Part shown: piece by piece, positions 22,401 through 33,842 of the stretch
Layout: every line of letters begins with the position of its first letter
How positions within the stretch are numbered: position 1 is the first letter of the stretch
Origin: Heterostelium album PN500
Taxonomy: Eukaryota; Evosea; Eumycetozoa; Acytosteliales; Acytosteliaceae
Length of the DNA stretch: 64,000 bases
Assembly: GCF_000004825.1 (NCBI RefSeq)
Contig: NW_008805085.1
Coordinates: 186,001 to 250,000, forward strand
Direction: 5' to 3'
Notes under the pieces: generated by a model
What the model saw: only the letters and a program-made list of their open reading frames with translations
Databases searched by the model: none
What the model was told of the DNA's origin: nothing
Program-made: the position numbers and the translations under genes

Positions 22401-25021
22401 TTCAATCATCGATTGGAATGTGTGTTTTCTTTATATCTGTTTCTGTTCATTTCATTATTTTTTTTAAATACACAATGATTCCGTTTTAAAAATATTATCT
22501 TCCAAATTTAAACTCCCATACCACATGCAATTATTTAAATTCTCACAACCACTGATCAGTATACACAAAAACACACACCCACACCACACCAGTCATCTAT
22601 GATTTCAAATTCTGATTGATTGTTCATCGTGTGATCACAAAATATATGGAACTCAATTCCACACCACTATCTACTATTTTAGTTAATCACAAGTGGCAAT
22701 AACCATACCACTTTCTCAATATATAATATGATTCAATATAATTATTCTAGTTGAGTGACCACATACAGCGATACAGAGATGAAATTAAGGTTTTATAGTG
22801 ATTGTGGTAGCAATAGTAGTCAACATCACTTTTTTTATTCCACCTTTTCATCATTATATCAATCATTCATTTCTACTCTCATCTATTTCAATTGATAAAA
22901 CACACATACACACAAATAGCACAACACTGTATCCATAATCAAAAGTACAAGCAGCAGCAACAACAACAACAACAACAACAATTAATAATCAGACTCACAA
23001 TATTCAGCTACATTCCAAATAATAATAATTAACATCAACAAATAGGATTTTAAAAACAAAGAAATATTAATAATAGTAATATTGTTTATTTAAATTAATT
23101 ACATTGTATTTAAATTACACGGCAAAAGTTATTATTATTATCTATACATTTTTAATACCAAAAATATGTTAACTTTTGGGTGTAATTTATCTCTTTCTCT
23201 TGTTCTTAAAACAACAAAAACAACTGGTTTATAAAATATTGTTTATGCAAATCTATTCACATCTACCAACCATTTCCCACTACCACTACCACTCACACCA
23301 ATAGCAACAACAACAATAACAAACAATTGAAGTTATACACTTCATTTCTCTCTTCAAAAAAAAAAAAAAAAAAAAAACAACAACAATAAGTTCTCTATCC
23401 TTTCGAATTCAATAACCCCCAAGCACTTAATCACACTGGTGGATAATGATCAACAATTCAATCAATCATACTATAGAGCATATAAAACATATAAGCAAAT
23501 TGAATGATAGTACAATCATATCTTATCCGTTATATTGACATCTTTATTTTGTGATGTTGGTGTGACTCTATTGAAGTTGGTCATTCAATCACATCTAAAT
23601 CTCCAAATTAAAAATTAGATTTATCAAACAGAGGTAGAGTTGTTGTTGTTATTATTTGGTTGTGATCGATTGATTTTTTCTAATTGTTACAAATATTTGA
23701 TATAAATTAAACAATTATAATTATAAAAACAACAACAATAATCATAAATTATAAAAATTAAATAAATTTAACAAACCCTAATATTATATCCTTATTTATA
23801 TATTCCCTCAATTCAAATTATTATTATTTGTAAATACAGACATTATTACAACAACTACAATATAAAATCAATAATTTTTAGAGTGTATTCACTTTTCTTT
23901 CACCAACTTTTTTTTTAAAAAAAGGATATTATAACCTTTTCAACTACCAATCAGTAATATATATATATATACATTTATGATTAATGAATAAATGAATTCA
24001 GTTCAGTACATTTGATTGAATATTTGCTAATAATAACAATAATAACAACAACTCTTTTTTTTAAAGTAGTAATAATCATTTCAATCCACAAATCTTATCA
24101 CAATTTACATTATTTCTATTCATTTTTTATTTGTTACGGTGTTATACCTACTCTCTTCTATTTGTTCATCACCAAAAATCACAACAATAATTTTTTTAAA
24201 AATAAAATTAATACTAATAATATTTATTTATAAATCATAATTAATTTAGCAAGAGCATCAAAAAATATTTAAACTTCAGTCTCTCACATCACTATCGTCC
24301 ACCACCAACACCAACACTACACCCTCCATCTTATACTTATCGACACAATAAACCCCCTAGCAAAAAGAGTCAATAGCTGATAATCAGTATTCAATTCTCT
24401 CTTGGTATCAAGTAATCATTTTTTTTTTGGACCGTCCATCGTACCAATTGGATAAACAGATAATTATATTACAGGAGTAACAGTAGCTGCAACAACATTA
24501 AAAGTAGTAGAACGAAATAATATACACATATAAAATAGATTGAGAATGAGGTATGTATAAAAGATATAATCAAATAGAAAATAAAAATAAGGATGGATAT
24601 CACTATCACCACCACCACTACCACCACTGTATCAGCATTTCCTTTATATCCTCCCCAATTCCAAATGGTCAAACACCGCCTCCAACTACTACAAAAAAAT
24701 AAAATAATATATTACAATCAACATATCTAATTTCAGATAATATTTTAATATTCAGTTACAAATAATTTGATAAATTACTTTAAAGCAATTATAATATTTT
24801 ATTTTTATTTTTGTTTAAGAACAGGACAGACAATGATATTACATATCATGTGTATATTTATATTTTAATTTTTATAATCAACTGTTAGTAATAATAATAA
24901 AATAACTGTAGTATTAGTATTTAAATTGTAGTTGTAGTTGTAGTCAATTGTTATAATAATCATCATAAATTTGTGTAGAATATATTAAAAGTATTATTAG
25001 AGATACTAACATTAACGAAAA
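19443..25021. promoter_or_regulatory. 5.6-kb gene desert with repeated CA-rich blocks
   Basis: No reading frame here looks like a protein; all are short and made of Phe/Lys/Asn/Gln low complexity. The first few hundred bases are the promoter of scsC. The rest lies upstream of the WH1-RasGEF gene. It has many T-runs and A-runs and at least five CA-rich blocks (about 20391-20409, 21126-21142, 22562-22592, 22900-22915, 24298-24326) that resemble the CA/GT-rich G-boxes bound by GBF in late Dictyostelium genes. Inverted arms of 8 bp occur at 21193-21200 and 21242-21249. CAC triplets occur near 24600-24630. An untranslated exon or non-coding RNA cannot be excluded. No tRNA B-box was found. Confidence 0.4.
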
Positions 25022-28000
25022 ATGCCATTTCGACAAATTTTAAATAGTAGTGAAGTCTCTCTAATTGGAATCACAGCAGTGTTGTTTCAAAGAGACCAAT
25101 TTCAAAGATGGCAGAGTATAGATGATTCCCTGTGCCGATTGGAAATTCTACAGAATGAAAAAGAAGTTAAATTTAGATTGGTAGCCATTTCCAATGATAA
25201 TAGAGTAGGTTCTTTTTTAAAAGAATTTTGATCATCCCTTGGATATTGGATTGCCAGATCACTAACCAATCGATTGAATATCTATCTATCTTTTAGTGTA
25301 CTTTTAATAAGTGGGTTAGAACAAATAGTAGTATAACGAAATGTAGTGATTTGTTTCTCGAAATCAAACAAACATCTTCACAGACATCAAAGACAGATAG
25401 TATAGGTGTTAATTTTGCATATAAAGAGGAGGTTTCTAAATTCTTTGATTGTTACAATTCATGTATTAAAGCATTACAAAATAGTAAATCCACACTTCCA
25501 AATTCAGTTTCAATTCCAGATGGTATGATTACTATTTAAAAGTTTGAATTTCAAAACATACTAATATTCTTTCTTTTTGTTATTATCAGATTTATCAATG
25601 GTATCAATTTCAATTTCATCTTCTAGTCCACCTTTGAATTCGGAATTACCACAATCAGCAAATACCAGTGTTAATATTTCCAACTATTTAGATTTACCAT
25701 TACCACCACCTCCACCTACAGCTCCACCCTCACCGATTGTCTCTGATCAATCATCGATTGGCGGTGTTACATATAGTGGTGCAGGCTTAGAAACACTGCC
25801 ACCTCCACCTCCAACTTCGTTGGGAAGCACACCACCTATGCCAATCAGTGGGTCAAAGTCGGGATCGTTCTCATTCCCCTCCAGCTCAACACCACCCACT
25901 CTGCCGCTGCAAGATCTCTTCAATCCACCCAAGGCACTCACAACCATCACCACAACAACCACCACTACGATCACTCGTAACAATGCCAACAGTGACACTA
26001 CTTCCGTTCTCAAAACTGCATCTGGAAGACGTTCGATTCGTGCACGTTCATCAACTACCGACCAGAAACGTACACTCACCAGAAAAGATGGTTATGCAAT
26101 CTCACTTCAAAACGTTGAGGGACTACAAAACATTGGTGAAGCATTGGAAGAGGAAACATTAAATCTATTGGATTTGGTAAACGAACAAGTTGTTCATCCA
26201 ACAACAAGTAAGTAATATAAATTTGTATTATTATTGAAAATTTATTATTTATATTAACTATTAATTTTTATTCATTTCTCATTTTTCTTTCTATAGATGT
26301 ATTATTAATTAATCAATCAATCAATAAGATTTATGAACATTTACAAATATTATTTATTTTGACTGCTGAATCAGCATCGTCACATCATGGATCGAAATTA
26401 GTTACAACGACAACGGAACGTATTCAAAGAGGATGGCCAACAATGCCAGAGATATCTGGAATCATTGGTCAGAATTGGTATAATCTGGACGATGTAAACT
26501 CTGCTGGAACTGGATTCACCAATCTTTTATATTTGAAAAAGAATTTGGTTCCAACAATTGCCTACCTGTCGACATCAGTTCGTGTACTCGGACTACAGGC
26601 TAGTTTGGAAGCCGAGTGGATGGCAAGAAACAGAGCTTCCGATCCAGAGAACATCGTTGTTCAACTGGCGATCCTCGGAAACGAATTGATCACTGCAATG
26701 GCCAGACTCTACATGGCAACACAATCGTTTTGTTCCGTGTGTAACAGCATTCAAAACCTCTCAAAGGAACAGAATGGAAACTTACTGAGCGTAGGTACCA
26801 TCAATCGTGATCGTTCTCCAAGTACAGCAGACCTGATCAATCTCTGGGAAGAGTTGAAAATCATCAAAGATCTTCCACAACTCCCAAAAGAAGGTTCATC
26901 ATTGAAAGCATCTCTTAATCAATTGGTTATATTATTAACATCTGAATTAAATTATGGTATGATTGATTTCAACAACAATTATTATTATTTTGTAAACTAA
27001 CACTTTTTTTTTCTTTATAATTATCTTAGACACCAAGTTTTTAAAAACATTTATTACAACTTATCAATCCTTTGCACAACCAAGATTATTATTTACAAAG
27101 TTGTTGGAGAGATATGCAGTTCCAGAGTGGTTCTCAACCAATCAATCAAAGATTTCGATGATCAGACAAAGAGTAATTGTAGTTTTGAAGTATTGGATTG
27201 TCAATCAATCGTCGGATTTCGATCAGGATCTCATGGATCAGATCTATCACTTTATTGATAACACTCTTATCAACGATGGTTATGCAGAGCTCTCAAAGGC
27301 ACTCGGCGAAATTCTAGGCAAGATGGTCGAAGAACGTGAAGTTAAACTCGAGTTGCTCTTCCAGATGCCACCCAGAATTCAATTCACAGAAGAATGTACA
27401 TTATCACCGATCGAATTGTTTTTCGAGTGGTCACCACTTGCGATCGCGCAACAACTCACACTGATAGACTTTTCTATCTTTAGAGATATCGAAGCACGTG
27501 AGTTCCTCAATCAAAACTTTAACAAACCAAAGATGAAATATCGTGCACCCAACATCATGAGACTAATTAACCGTTCCACACAATTCTCTTTCTGGATTGC
27601 CAAGCTCATTCTCATTGAAGGCAAAAAGGAGAAACGTCTCAAAGTTTTAGAAAAACTTTTAGATGTTGCTAAAGTATGTAAAAAAATATTAATAATTATA
27701 ACATAGTTTATTAGTAACTAATATTTTTACTCTCTATCTCTAGATATTACTTAAAATAAATAATTTTAATACACTTATGAGTTTAGTTGCTGGTCTTAAT
27801 ATGACACCAGTCCACAGATTAAAAAAGACCAAAAAGAAATTATCTTCTTCTGCATCTTCAGTAAGTAATAATAAATTAATTTTAGAAATAAAATTAGTAT
27901 TAACCAACTCAAATTAAACAATCTAGACTTTAGCAGAGTGTGAAAGAATATTCTCATCAAAGAAATCATTCAAGAACTATAGAGATATCATTACCAATAC

Positions 28001-28347
28001 TGTACCACCTTGTATTCCATATCTGTATGTATCTTTGGTCTTGAAATTTACGACAATGATGAGTAGTACTAACAATCAATATTTAATATAGTGGTATTAA
28101 TTTAACAGATTTTACATTCATAGAGGAGGGTAATCAACATGTATTTCAGGATCCAAATTCTCCATCACCTTTAATCAATTTCAAAAAGAGAGAACTATTC
28201 TATCAGGCTTGGTCTGATATTTCACGATTCCAAGAGACTCCCTATTCATTCCAAGCAGAGGAACCTATAAATACTTTGTTATTGCATTTCCCTATTGTAG
28301 ATGAAGATCGTCTTTATGAACTATCTACTTCTGTTGAACCCAAATAA
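25022..28347 (+). CDS. Ras guanine nucleotide exchange factor with N-terminal WH1/EVH1 domain
   Basis: Eight exons (25022-25204, 25297-25522, 25590-26207, 26297-26956, 27030-27673, 27744-27860, 27927-28024, 28092-28347) give 933 residues. Residues 1 to about 125 read as a WH1/EVH1 domain (VLFQRDQFQRWQSID, FRLVAISN, TFNKWVRTN, IGVNFAYKEEVSKFFD), the fold of Ena/VASP and WASP N-termini. A proline-rich segment follows at about 165-240 (LPLPPPPPTAPPSP). After a Ser/Thr-rich linker and a helical middle, RasGEF_N starts near 562 (DTKFLKTFITTYQSF). The catalytic CDC25 domain spans about 690-930 (SPIELFFEWSPLAIAQQLT, MRLINRSTQFSFWI, GLNMTPVHRLKKT). It should load GTP on a Ras or Rap protein; the WH1 part suggests recruitment to proline-rich actin regulators. 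Dictyostelids have many RasGEFs; I cannot match this one to a named gene. Confidence 0.88.
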
Positions 28348-28499
28348 ATCTGATAAACATATATATCCATATTGAATATATATTTATTTAATTATTTAAT
28401 TTAACTAAATTAATTATTAATTTGAAATAATAAAGTGAGTTAAATACGATTGAATATTTATCATAGTTGCAAAAAAAAAGTTACATTAATAATCTACCA

Positions 28500-28910
28500 A
28501 TATCTTTATTGGTGTGACTCTTCAAAATGTTGATGGCATTTGAATAAGAAACTGTTTAAAAATGATTGAGTTGGTGTGCCATCTTTGACCTGGTCTAATC
28601 TGGTTTCCTGCAATGTTTAGAAAAATCGAGTCGTAAGACTTTAGAGTCTTGTCATGCCTGCCAGACAAATATACCTCCTACGAGACCTTGGGATACCATC
28701 TCCCTTGAATTTGTGAAACTGGTTATCACACTGTAGTCGTGTTTGTAGATATGTTACCAAAAATGGTGAAGCTCGCAGAAACCACCAACTCGACCGCCAA
28801 AGGATTATGTGAAAATGTAGTGTTTGGTATAGTCACTCCAAAGAAGATTGGTAATCGTCTCAGAGGACATCTATCTATTCGGTTCTCATTTAACCATTGT
28901 ACAATTTAAT
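28500..28910 (+). mobile_element. Fossil fragment of a Ty3/gypsy-type retroelement (integrase part)
   Basis: Short stretches in more than one plus-strand frame resemble the zinc-binding end and the start of the catalytic core of an LTR-retrotransposon integrase. The fragment is broken, with several disruptions in about 400 bp. No LTR, gag, protease or reverse transcriptase part is seen nearby. The level of decay suggests an old insertion. It lies between the convergent ends of the RasGEF gene and the first ankyrin gene. Confidence 0.5.
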
Positions 28911-28945
28911 TTGGCTTTGAATGATGGAATACAAACCTATGGTTA

Positions 28946-30040
28946 CTAAATTAAATGGAAATTGCTGTTACTACTTGCGTTATCCATTGATTGATTGCTA
29001 ACATTTCGATTGTATTGTTGCAAAAATTGAACAATGTCCATATGTCCATTCCTCTCTGCAACTTCTATTGCTCGCGATGAAAATCCTTCATTCTTGTTCA
29101 TACACAGCCACAAGACCACTTCAAAGTGCCCATTAGCAGCTGCTTTTTCAATTGCACTAGTAGTGCATGAGCCTATAGAATTGTGATGTAGTATCTTGAT
29201 TAACTCTAAATATCCATGTCTTGCAGCAATATCAATGTAATTATCAACAGTCTCAAAGGCTAGCCATACTTGTTTAATATCGATCAACCATTCCAAAATG
29301 TGAGCAAATCCATGATGAACTGACGAATCAATGATAATATGAATTATATCTGGATCTTTAATATTGATATATTGATTACTTTCGAATAGACATTCAATTA
29401 AATCTATTCTACCGAGTTGTAATGTATTTCTTAATGATTTTACTAATCTTCTTCTAATGCTCGGCTTATCATCGTTTGTAACTTGATTAATAAACTTTGA
29501 TAGAACCCACTGAAACATCTCTTTATCTCTTGAATATGGTGCTATTTCTACAATTTGTCTATAGTCTATGATTGAGGTTGTGTAATCTCTTATATGTTTT
29601 TCCAAATACTTGAGAAATTCAAATCTCTGACACTTTAACATACTCTCTATTAATATTAGATAGTCGTTTGACTTTAAACTAATAATATTATCAATTAGAT
29701 ACTTATAAATCTCAAAGTCATTTACTAATATTGATGCATTCACAGAAGCAATTACATTTACAAGGTATCTTTCTTTTTTAATCGATATTTTATTACTTTT
29801 AATAAAATTATGATACCATTTATTCTTTTTATCATTATTATCATTATTATTATTAACAAAATAATCTTTTAATAATTGAATATAATTGTTTCCTGCCATC
29901 AAAGATGGTGAAATTATTACATGATTCCATTTATATATATTCTGTTTAAAAAGATCTACATGTATAAAAGTAACTTTACTACATATATATTCTCTTAATA
30001 GACGATTATTAAAAACTCTTAAGAATAGCTTTGTATCCAT
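28946..30040 (-). CDS. Dictyostelid ankyrin-repeat protein, 364 aa
   Basis: Single exon. The N-terminus LFLRVFNNRLLREYICSKV is the family's entry motif, shared with the next gene (VFNNTILCNSIFNQV). The middle holds helical repeats that have drifted from the consensus. Clear ankyrin repeats begin at about residue 255 (YIDIAARHGYLELIKILH) and continue (EKAAANGHFEVVLWLCMNKNEG, EVAERNGHMDIVQFLQQY). A poly-Asn/Asp insertion sits at about 65-75. These proteins form a large expanded family in social amoebae and resemble ankyrin proteins of giant viruses; single members have no known function. The next gene (30181-32274) is a head-to-tail relative on the same strand, 140 bp away. Confidence 0.85.
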   Translation of the reverse strand: MDTKLFLRVFNNRLLREYICSKVTFIHVDLFKQNIYKWNHVIISPSLMAGNNYIQLLKDYFVNNNNDNNDKKNKWYHNFIKSNKISIKKERYLVNVIASVNASILVNDFEIYKYLIDNIISLKSNDYLILIESMLKCQRFEFLKYLEKHIRDYTTSIIDYRQIVEIAPYSRDKEMFQWVLSKFINQVTNDDKPSIRRRLVKSLRNTLQLGRIDLIECLFESNQYINIKDPDIIHIIIDSSVHHGFAHILEWLIDIKQVWLAFETVDNYIDIAARHGYLELIKILHHNSIGSCTTSAIEKAAANGHFEVVLWLCMNKNEGFSSRAIEVAERNGHMDIVQFLQQYNRNVSNQSMDNASSNSNFHLI

Positions 30041-30180
30041 ATGATTTAAAAAAAGACACTAATATATAAAAGTGTTAGTTTAAACTAATTTTTATAATTT
30101 TTTTTTTTATAAATTAAACTTCAAAGTATTTAATCGATAAATTTGGAAGTTCATTATTAAAAGAAATAAAAACTTTTATT

Positions 30181-32274
30181 TCATTTGGTATTAATATATT
30201 TATCTATAACTTGAATAGATTCAATTGAATTTGGATAATTCGTTTCTAATATTTGTTTATAACCTTTAAGTGTATCGTAGGTTATATCTTTAAATGTTTC
30301 CAAAATCCATTCAATTGATTCAAAATGATTATGTCTAAATAGTTGCCTTTTAAATTCATCCATTTTGAATTGAGATTTGATCTTCAAAGTGTTTGGTTTT
30401 GATGTATGTTCATAGATCCATATTGCCAATGGAAGATTACCTTTTTCAATTGATCTAGAAAAGAAGGTAATTGGTACCACAATCGCACTACTGTTTTCAA
30501 TATTTTCATATATCCATTTCAATATATCGAAATGTTCATGCTCAATTGCCAACTCTATGTAATTTTCATATGATATTGCCTGTGGAGTATTATAGGTCCA
30601 TAGTATATTTAATATTTCAAGATTACCTTTGGTGATGGCATTGTTGATAGCAACGTTGACATTCAATCCACTGGAATTCAAAAGAACATACCTAATGATA
30701 TCAATATGACCTTGATCTGTTGCAAGCTCAATTGTTTTATCTGTGAATGCATTTGAATAACCATTTTCAAATACCCATTTTACAATGTTGAGATCTCCAC
30801 CAATGATTGCATTGTCAATTAGTTTGTCACTCCATTGTTCACCATTAGTTTCTATTAAAAACTTCAAGATATCGAATCTTTTATTATAGGCTGCCATGTC
30901 CAACATTCCAGCATTGAAATATTCAGTTGTACAATTCTCATGAAGCCATTGAATGACCTCTAACTCTACGTTATTGTCAATTGACTGCCAAAAACTATTA
31001 TATGTAAATCCTTCGGTTCGCTTTGAATTTAATGATTTCATAATATCCAAATGACCGGCTCCAGCGGCGCAATCAATTGCTTGATCTGAACATCCTTCTG
31101 TACGATTATAATGTAACCACCAGACAGTTTCGAAATGGCCATTCCCAGCAGCATAGTCCATCGCATAGATACTTCCACCTTCACTTCTATTTGAATGGAG
31201 CCATTTAATGCATTCGAGGTGACCATTCATTGCGGCATAATCCATCGCAGAAGTTGAAAATTCTTCAGTGCGGTTTGAATCGAACCATTTAATGCATTCG
31301 AGGTGACCATTCATTGCGGCAAGATCTATAGCACTACTAGAACATTCAACAGTAGTATTCTCGTGCACCAACTTTAAAGTTTCCAAATCACCTTCCTCGG
31401 CGGCATTATTCATTACAATAGAACTACACTCTGAAATTCCATTTCTAAATAAAAGCCCAACTATATCAAATCGTTTTAAATTTGATGCATAATCAATTAA
31501 ATGTTTGTCTTTGCTTGCCAAATCTCTATATTCACAAAGTAGATATTCAATGAAATGAATATTTCCTCCTAGAATAGCGAATTTGTAAACTCTACTTTGT
31601 TGCAAATCGTTTTGAATTTCTGATACCAGATATTCAAACATTTCGATTTGTCCAACAAATGCAGCTGTTTCAAATACATTTACTCCTAGATCACTGTTTA
31701 CTTGAAATGAACGACTCCCTTTTCGATGACTGTTATATTTATTGACAATGTATCTAACAACCTCTAGACTTTTGGATAGAGGTGACTTTACCATTGCTCG
31801 ATAGTAATTCCATTGATATGATTTGAATCGCTCGGTTAAATACTCTGCAATGTCTATTCTTCCATGGTGAAATGCATAACAATAGATACTATTGATATAG
31901 TCACAAGGTTCATTCTGTTCTTGTTGATAGATTTCATCTTTAAGGGTGTATCGGTTTGAATTTAGAATCTCGACAGAATTTAGGTCAACTTTAAATCGAT
32001 TCAAAAGGTACGCTAACATATCAATACTACCATACTTGATAGATGTCATTATTATTGAACTTTGAACTTTCTTTCCAGATATATTGATCTTTGATAAACA
32101 TTGTTTCAATTGATCAAGGTAATTGTGAGAAGCTAACACTTGAGGTTGGTCAAGGATTTCGCTCCATTTGAAATGCTTTCTATTATCTAAACTAGAAATC
32201 AAACTGACTTGATTGAATATACTATTGCACAATATTGTATTGTTAAAAACTAATGTGTATACTTTCTTCTCCAT
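30181..32274 (-). CDS. Dictyostelid ankyrin-repeat protein, 697 aa
   Basis: Single exon. It begins with the family motif KKVYTLVFNNTILCNSIF, followed by an early helical section with WNYYRAMVKSPLSKSLEVVR, which aligns with the ankyrin gene at 49.2-50.6 kb. The best ankyrin units lie at about residues 300-420 (AMNGHLECIKWFDSNRTEE, AMNGHLECIKWLHSNRSEG, AGNGHFETVWWLHYNRTEG); two neighbouring units are almost identical at DNA level (31203-31247 and 31281-31325), a sign of recent repeat duplication or gene conversion. Repeats weaken towards the end, which carries ESIQVIDKYINTK like the end of the 50.6-kb gene. Cytosolic protein-protein interaction role inferred from the fold only. Confidence 0.87.
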   Translation of the reverse strand: MEKKVYTLVFNNTILCNSIFNQVSLISSLDNRKHFKWSEILDQPQVLASHNYLDQLKQCLSKINISGKKVQSSIIMTSIKYGSIDMLAYLLNRFKVDLNSVEILNSNRYTLKDEIYQQEQNEPCDYINSIYCYAFHHGRIDIAEYLTERFKSYQWNYYRAMVKSPLSKSLEVVRYIVNKYNSHRKGSRSFQVNSDLGVNVFETAAFVGQIEMFEYLVSEIQNDLQQSRVYKFAILGGNIHFIEYLLCEYRDLASKDKHLIDYASNLKRFDIVGLLFRNGISECSSIVMNNAAEEGDLETLKLVHENTTVECSSSAIDLAAMNGHLECIKWFDSNRTEEFSTSAMDYAAMNGHLECIKWLHSNRSEGGSIYAMDYAAGNGHFETVWWLHYNRTEGCSDQAIDCAAGAGHLDIMKSLNSKRTEGFTYNSFWQSIDNNVELEVIQWLHENCTTEYFNAGMLDMAAYNKRFDILKFLIETNGEQWSDKLIDNAIIGGDLNIVKWVFENGYSNAFTDKTIELATDQGHIDIIRYVLLNSSGLNVNVAINNAITKGNLEILNILWTYNTPQAISYENYIELAIEHEHFDILKWIYENIENSSAIVVPITFFSRSIEKGNLPLAIWIYEHTSKPNTLKIKSQFKMDEFKRQLFRHNHFESIEWILETFKDITYDTLKGYKQILETNYPNSIESIQVIDKYINTK

Positions 32275-32709
32275 AATTCTTGTATATACTGAATATTTTA
32301 TTTTTTATATTTATATATGGTTGTCCTTCAAAGTTTTCAAAAATAAAGATAAAATGGAATTTCTTAAATTAAATATCAAGATACTTTGCTTAGTAATTGA
32401 GATTGAGTCGAAAAATTCAGCCCAAAAGAGCGCTACTATTAATAATAATAAACATTTAAATCAAACAACTAAGATAATTATTTATGAATTTTGAAAATAA
32501 GTGATCCAGTATTATAAATTTGGTATATTAAACGTTAACTAGCATATTTGGTCTAACAAACGAAACTTAGTAAGTGAATTTATCAAAGTAAAAAAATAAG
32601 ACAATGAATAATTTGGTACAATAATTTTTTTATTCAAATAGATAATACATTTATTATTTGATTAAATCTTAATAGGTACAATATCTAAATATAATTAGAT
32701 GTTTTTAAT
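32275..32709. other. Spacer between ankyrin gene and cathepsin B gene
   Basis: 435 bp of AT-rich DNA upstream of the 697-aa ankyrin gene and downstream of the cathepsin gene, both on the minus strand. It probably contains the ankyrin promoter. A 93-aa frame across 32213-32494 is low-complexity and overlaps the ankyrin start, so it is not called. Confidence 0.4.
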
Positions 32710-33842
32710 TTAAAGTGGGAGACCAGCAACGACTTCATCTTCAATACCTATTGTTTTTAAAAATAAAAATAAAATTCAAAAAATGATCAGTATAAAATTT
32801 GATTGAATTTGAGTAGTTTAAGAAGTAATATTATAATTATATATATATTAAACCCTCTATAACTAACTTTAAATATAAATCAACATACCACATTCATTTT
32901 TACCGGCTTCAATCCAGAAAATTCCGTTATTACCCCATGAGGTGGTCCAGGAATTGTTACAGATCCAGTATGGGGTACCATTGCTGACACCGAAACCGAC
33001 AATCTTGATACAGTGACCACCCAAATCCTTACCAGACTTGTGAGTGTAGACACCAGACTTGTATCCGAGGAAATCTTCGTAGACTTCGAAACAGGCTTCA
33101 ACTGGACCGTTGGTGACGATTTCGTTTTGGATGGCAGCAACGTTTGGCTTGACGGCATAGACAGTCTTCAAGTGGTGGAGATCTTGTTGGAAGTTGACAG
33201 AGCTGTTGGCACACTTGGCAGAGCATGGTGGAGTGTTGACAAAGTTCATGCATGGTTGTTGGGCTGGTGGACAGGTTGGGATGGTGTATGGTTGACAGTT
33301 GGAGGTTACAACACCATTCTTTTGGACGTACTTGTAAGCAGTGTATGGATCTCCACCTTCACAACCGTTGTCTTGGTTGTCACAGGTGATGAGGTCTTGG
33401 AAGGACAATTGGACAGACTCGTTCTTGTGGATACAGAAACGATCAGAGATCGATTCGATAGCTCCGAAGGCCCAACATGAACCACATTCAGCTACGCATT
33501 GAATTGAATATATATATTAATAAGAATAGGAAATATATATTATAATATAGTTATTTTACACATACCTTGGTTTTGGATGGCTCCGATGGTTGGACATTGT
33601 GGCCATTGTTGAGCGGCATCGAAATTGGTTGGCAAGTTAACATTGTGTGGCAAGGTCTTGTAGATCTTCTTTGGACGATCGAGTGACTTCTTGAATCCCA
33701 TTCTTGGTAGGTTGTCACCGCTGAAAATTGGGTTCTTCAATTCGACCCAGGTGTCGTGGTGGATGTATTGGTAATCGACATTGACGGCAGCAACGGCGGC
33801 AATGAAAATTGCGCACATTAAAGCAACTTTTAAGTTGAACAT
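32710..33842 (-). CDS. ctsB: Cathepsin B-like cysteine protease (papain family C1A)
   Basis: Three minus-strand exons (33566-33842, 32889-33491, 32710-32747) give 305 residues. Residues 1-20 are a signal peptide (LMCAIFIAAVAA). A short propeptide precedes LPTNFDAAQQWPQCPTIGAIQNQ, the usual start of mature cathepsin B. Catalytic residues are present: Cys in CGSCWAFGAIES, His in LGGHCIKIVGFG, Asn in CNNSWTTSWG, and the Gln of the oxyanion hole. GCEGGDPYTAYKYV is the cathepsin B motif. In the occluding-loop region (CPPAQQPCMNFVNTPPC) the paired His of mammalian cathepsin B is absent, so dipeptidyl carboxypeptidase activity is unlikely and an endopeptidase is expected. It should act in lysosomes or phagosomes on ingested bacteria. 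The last exon codes for only the final 12 residues. Confidence 0.92.

Noticed and set aside
21824-22489. Overlapping 60-97-aa frames in the gene desert
   Set aside because: Asn/Gln/Lys/Phe low complexity from AT-rich DNA; no conserved motif.
33013-33480. 155-aa plus-strand frame opposite the cathepsin gene
   Set aside because: Shadow of the GC-richer cathepsin exon; the catalytic motifs are on the minus strand.
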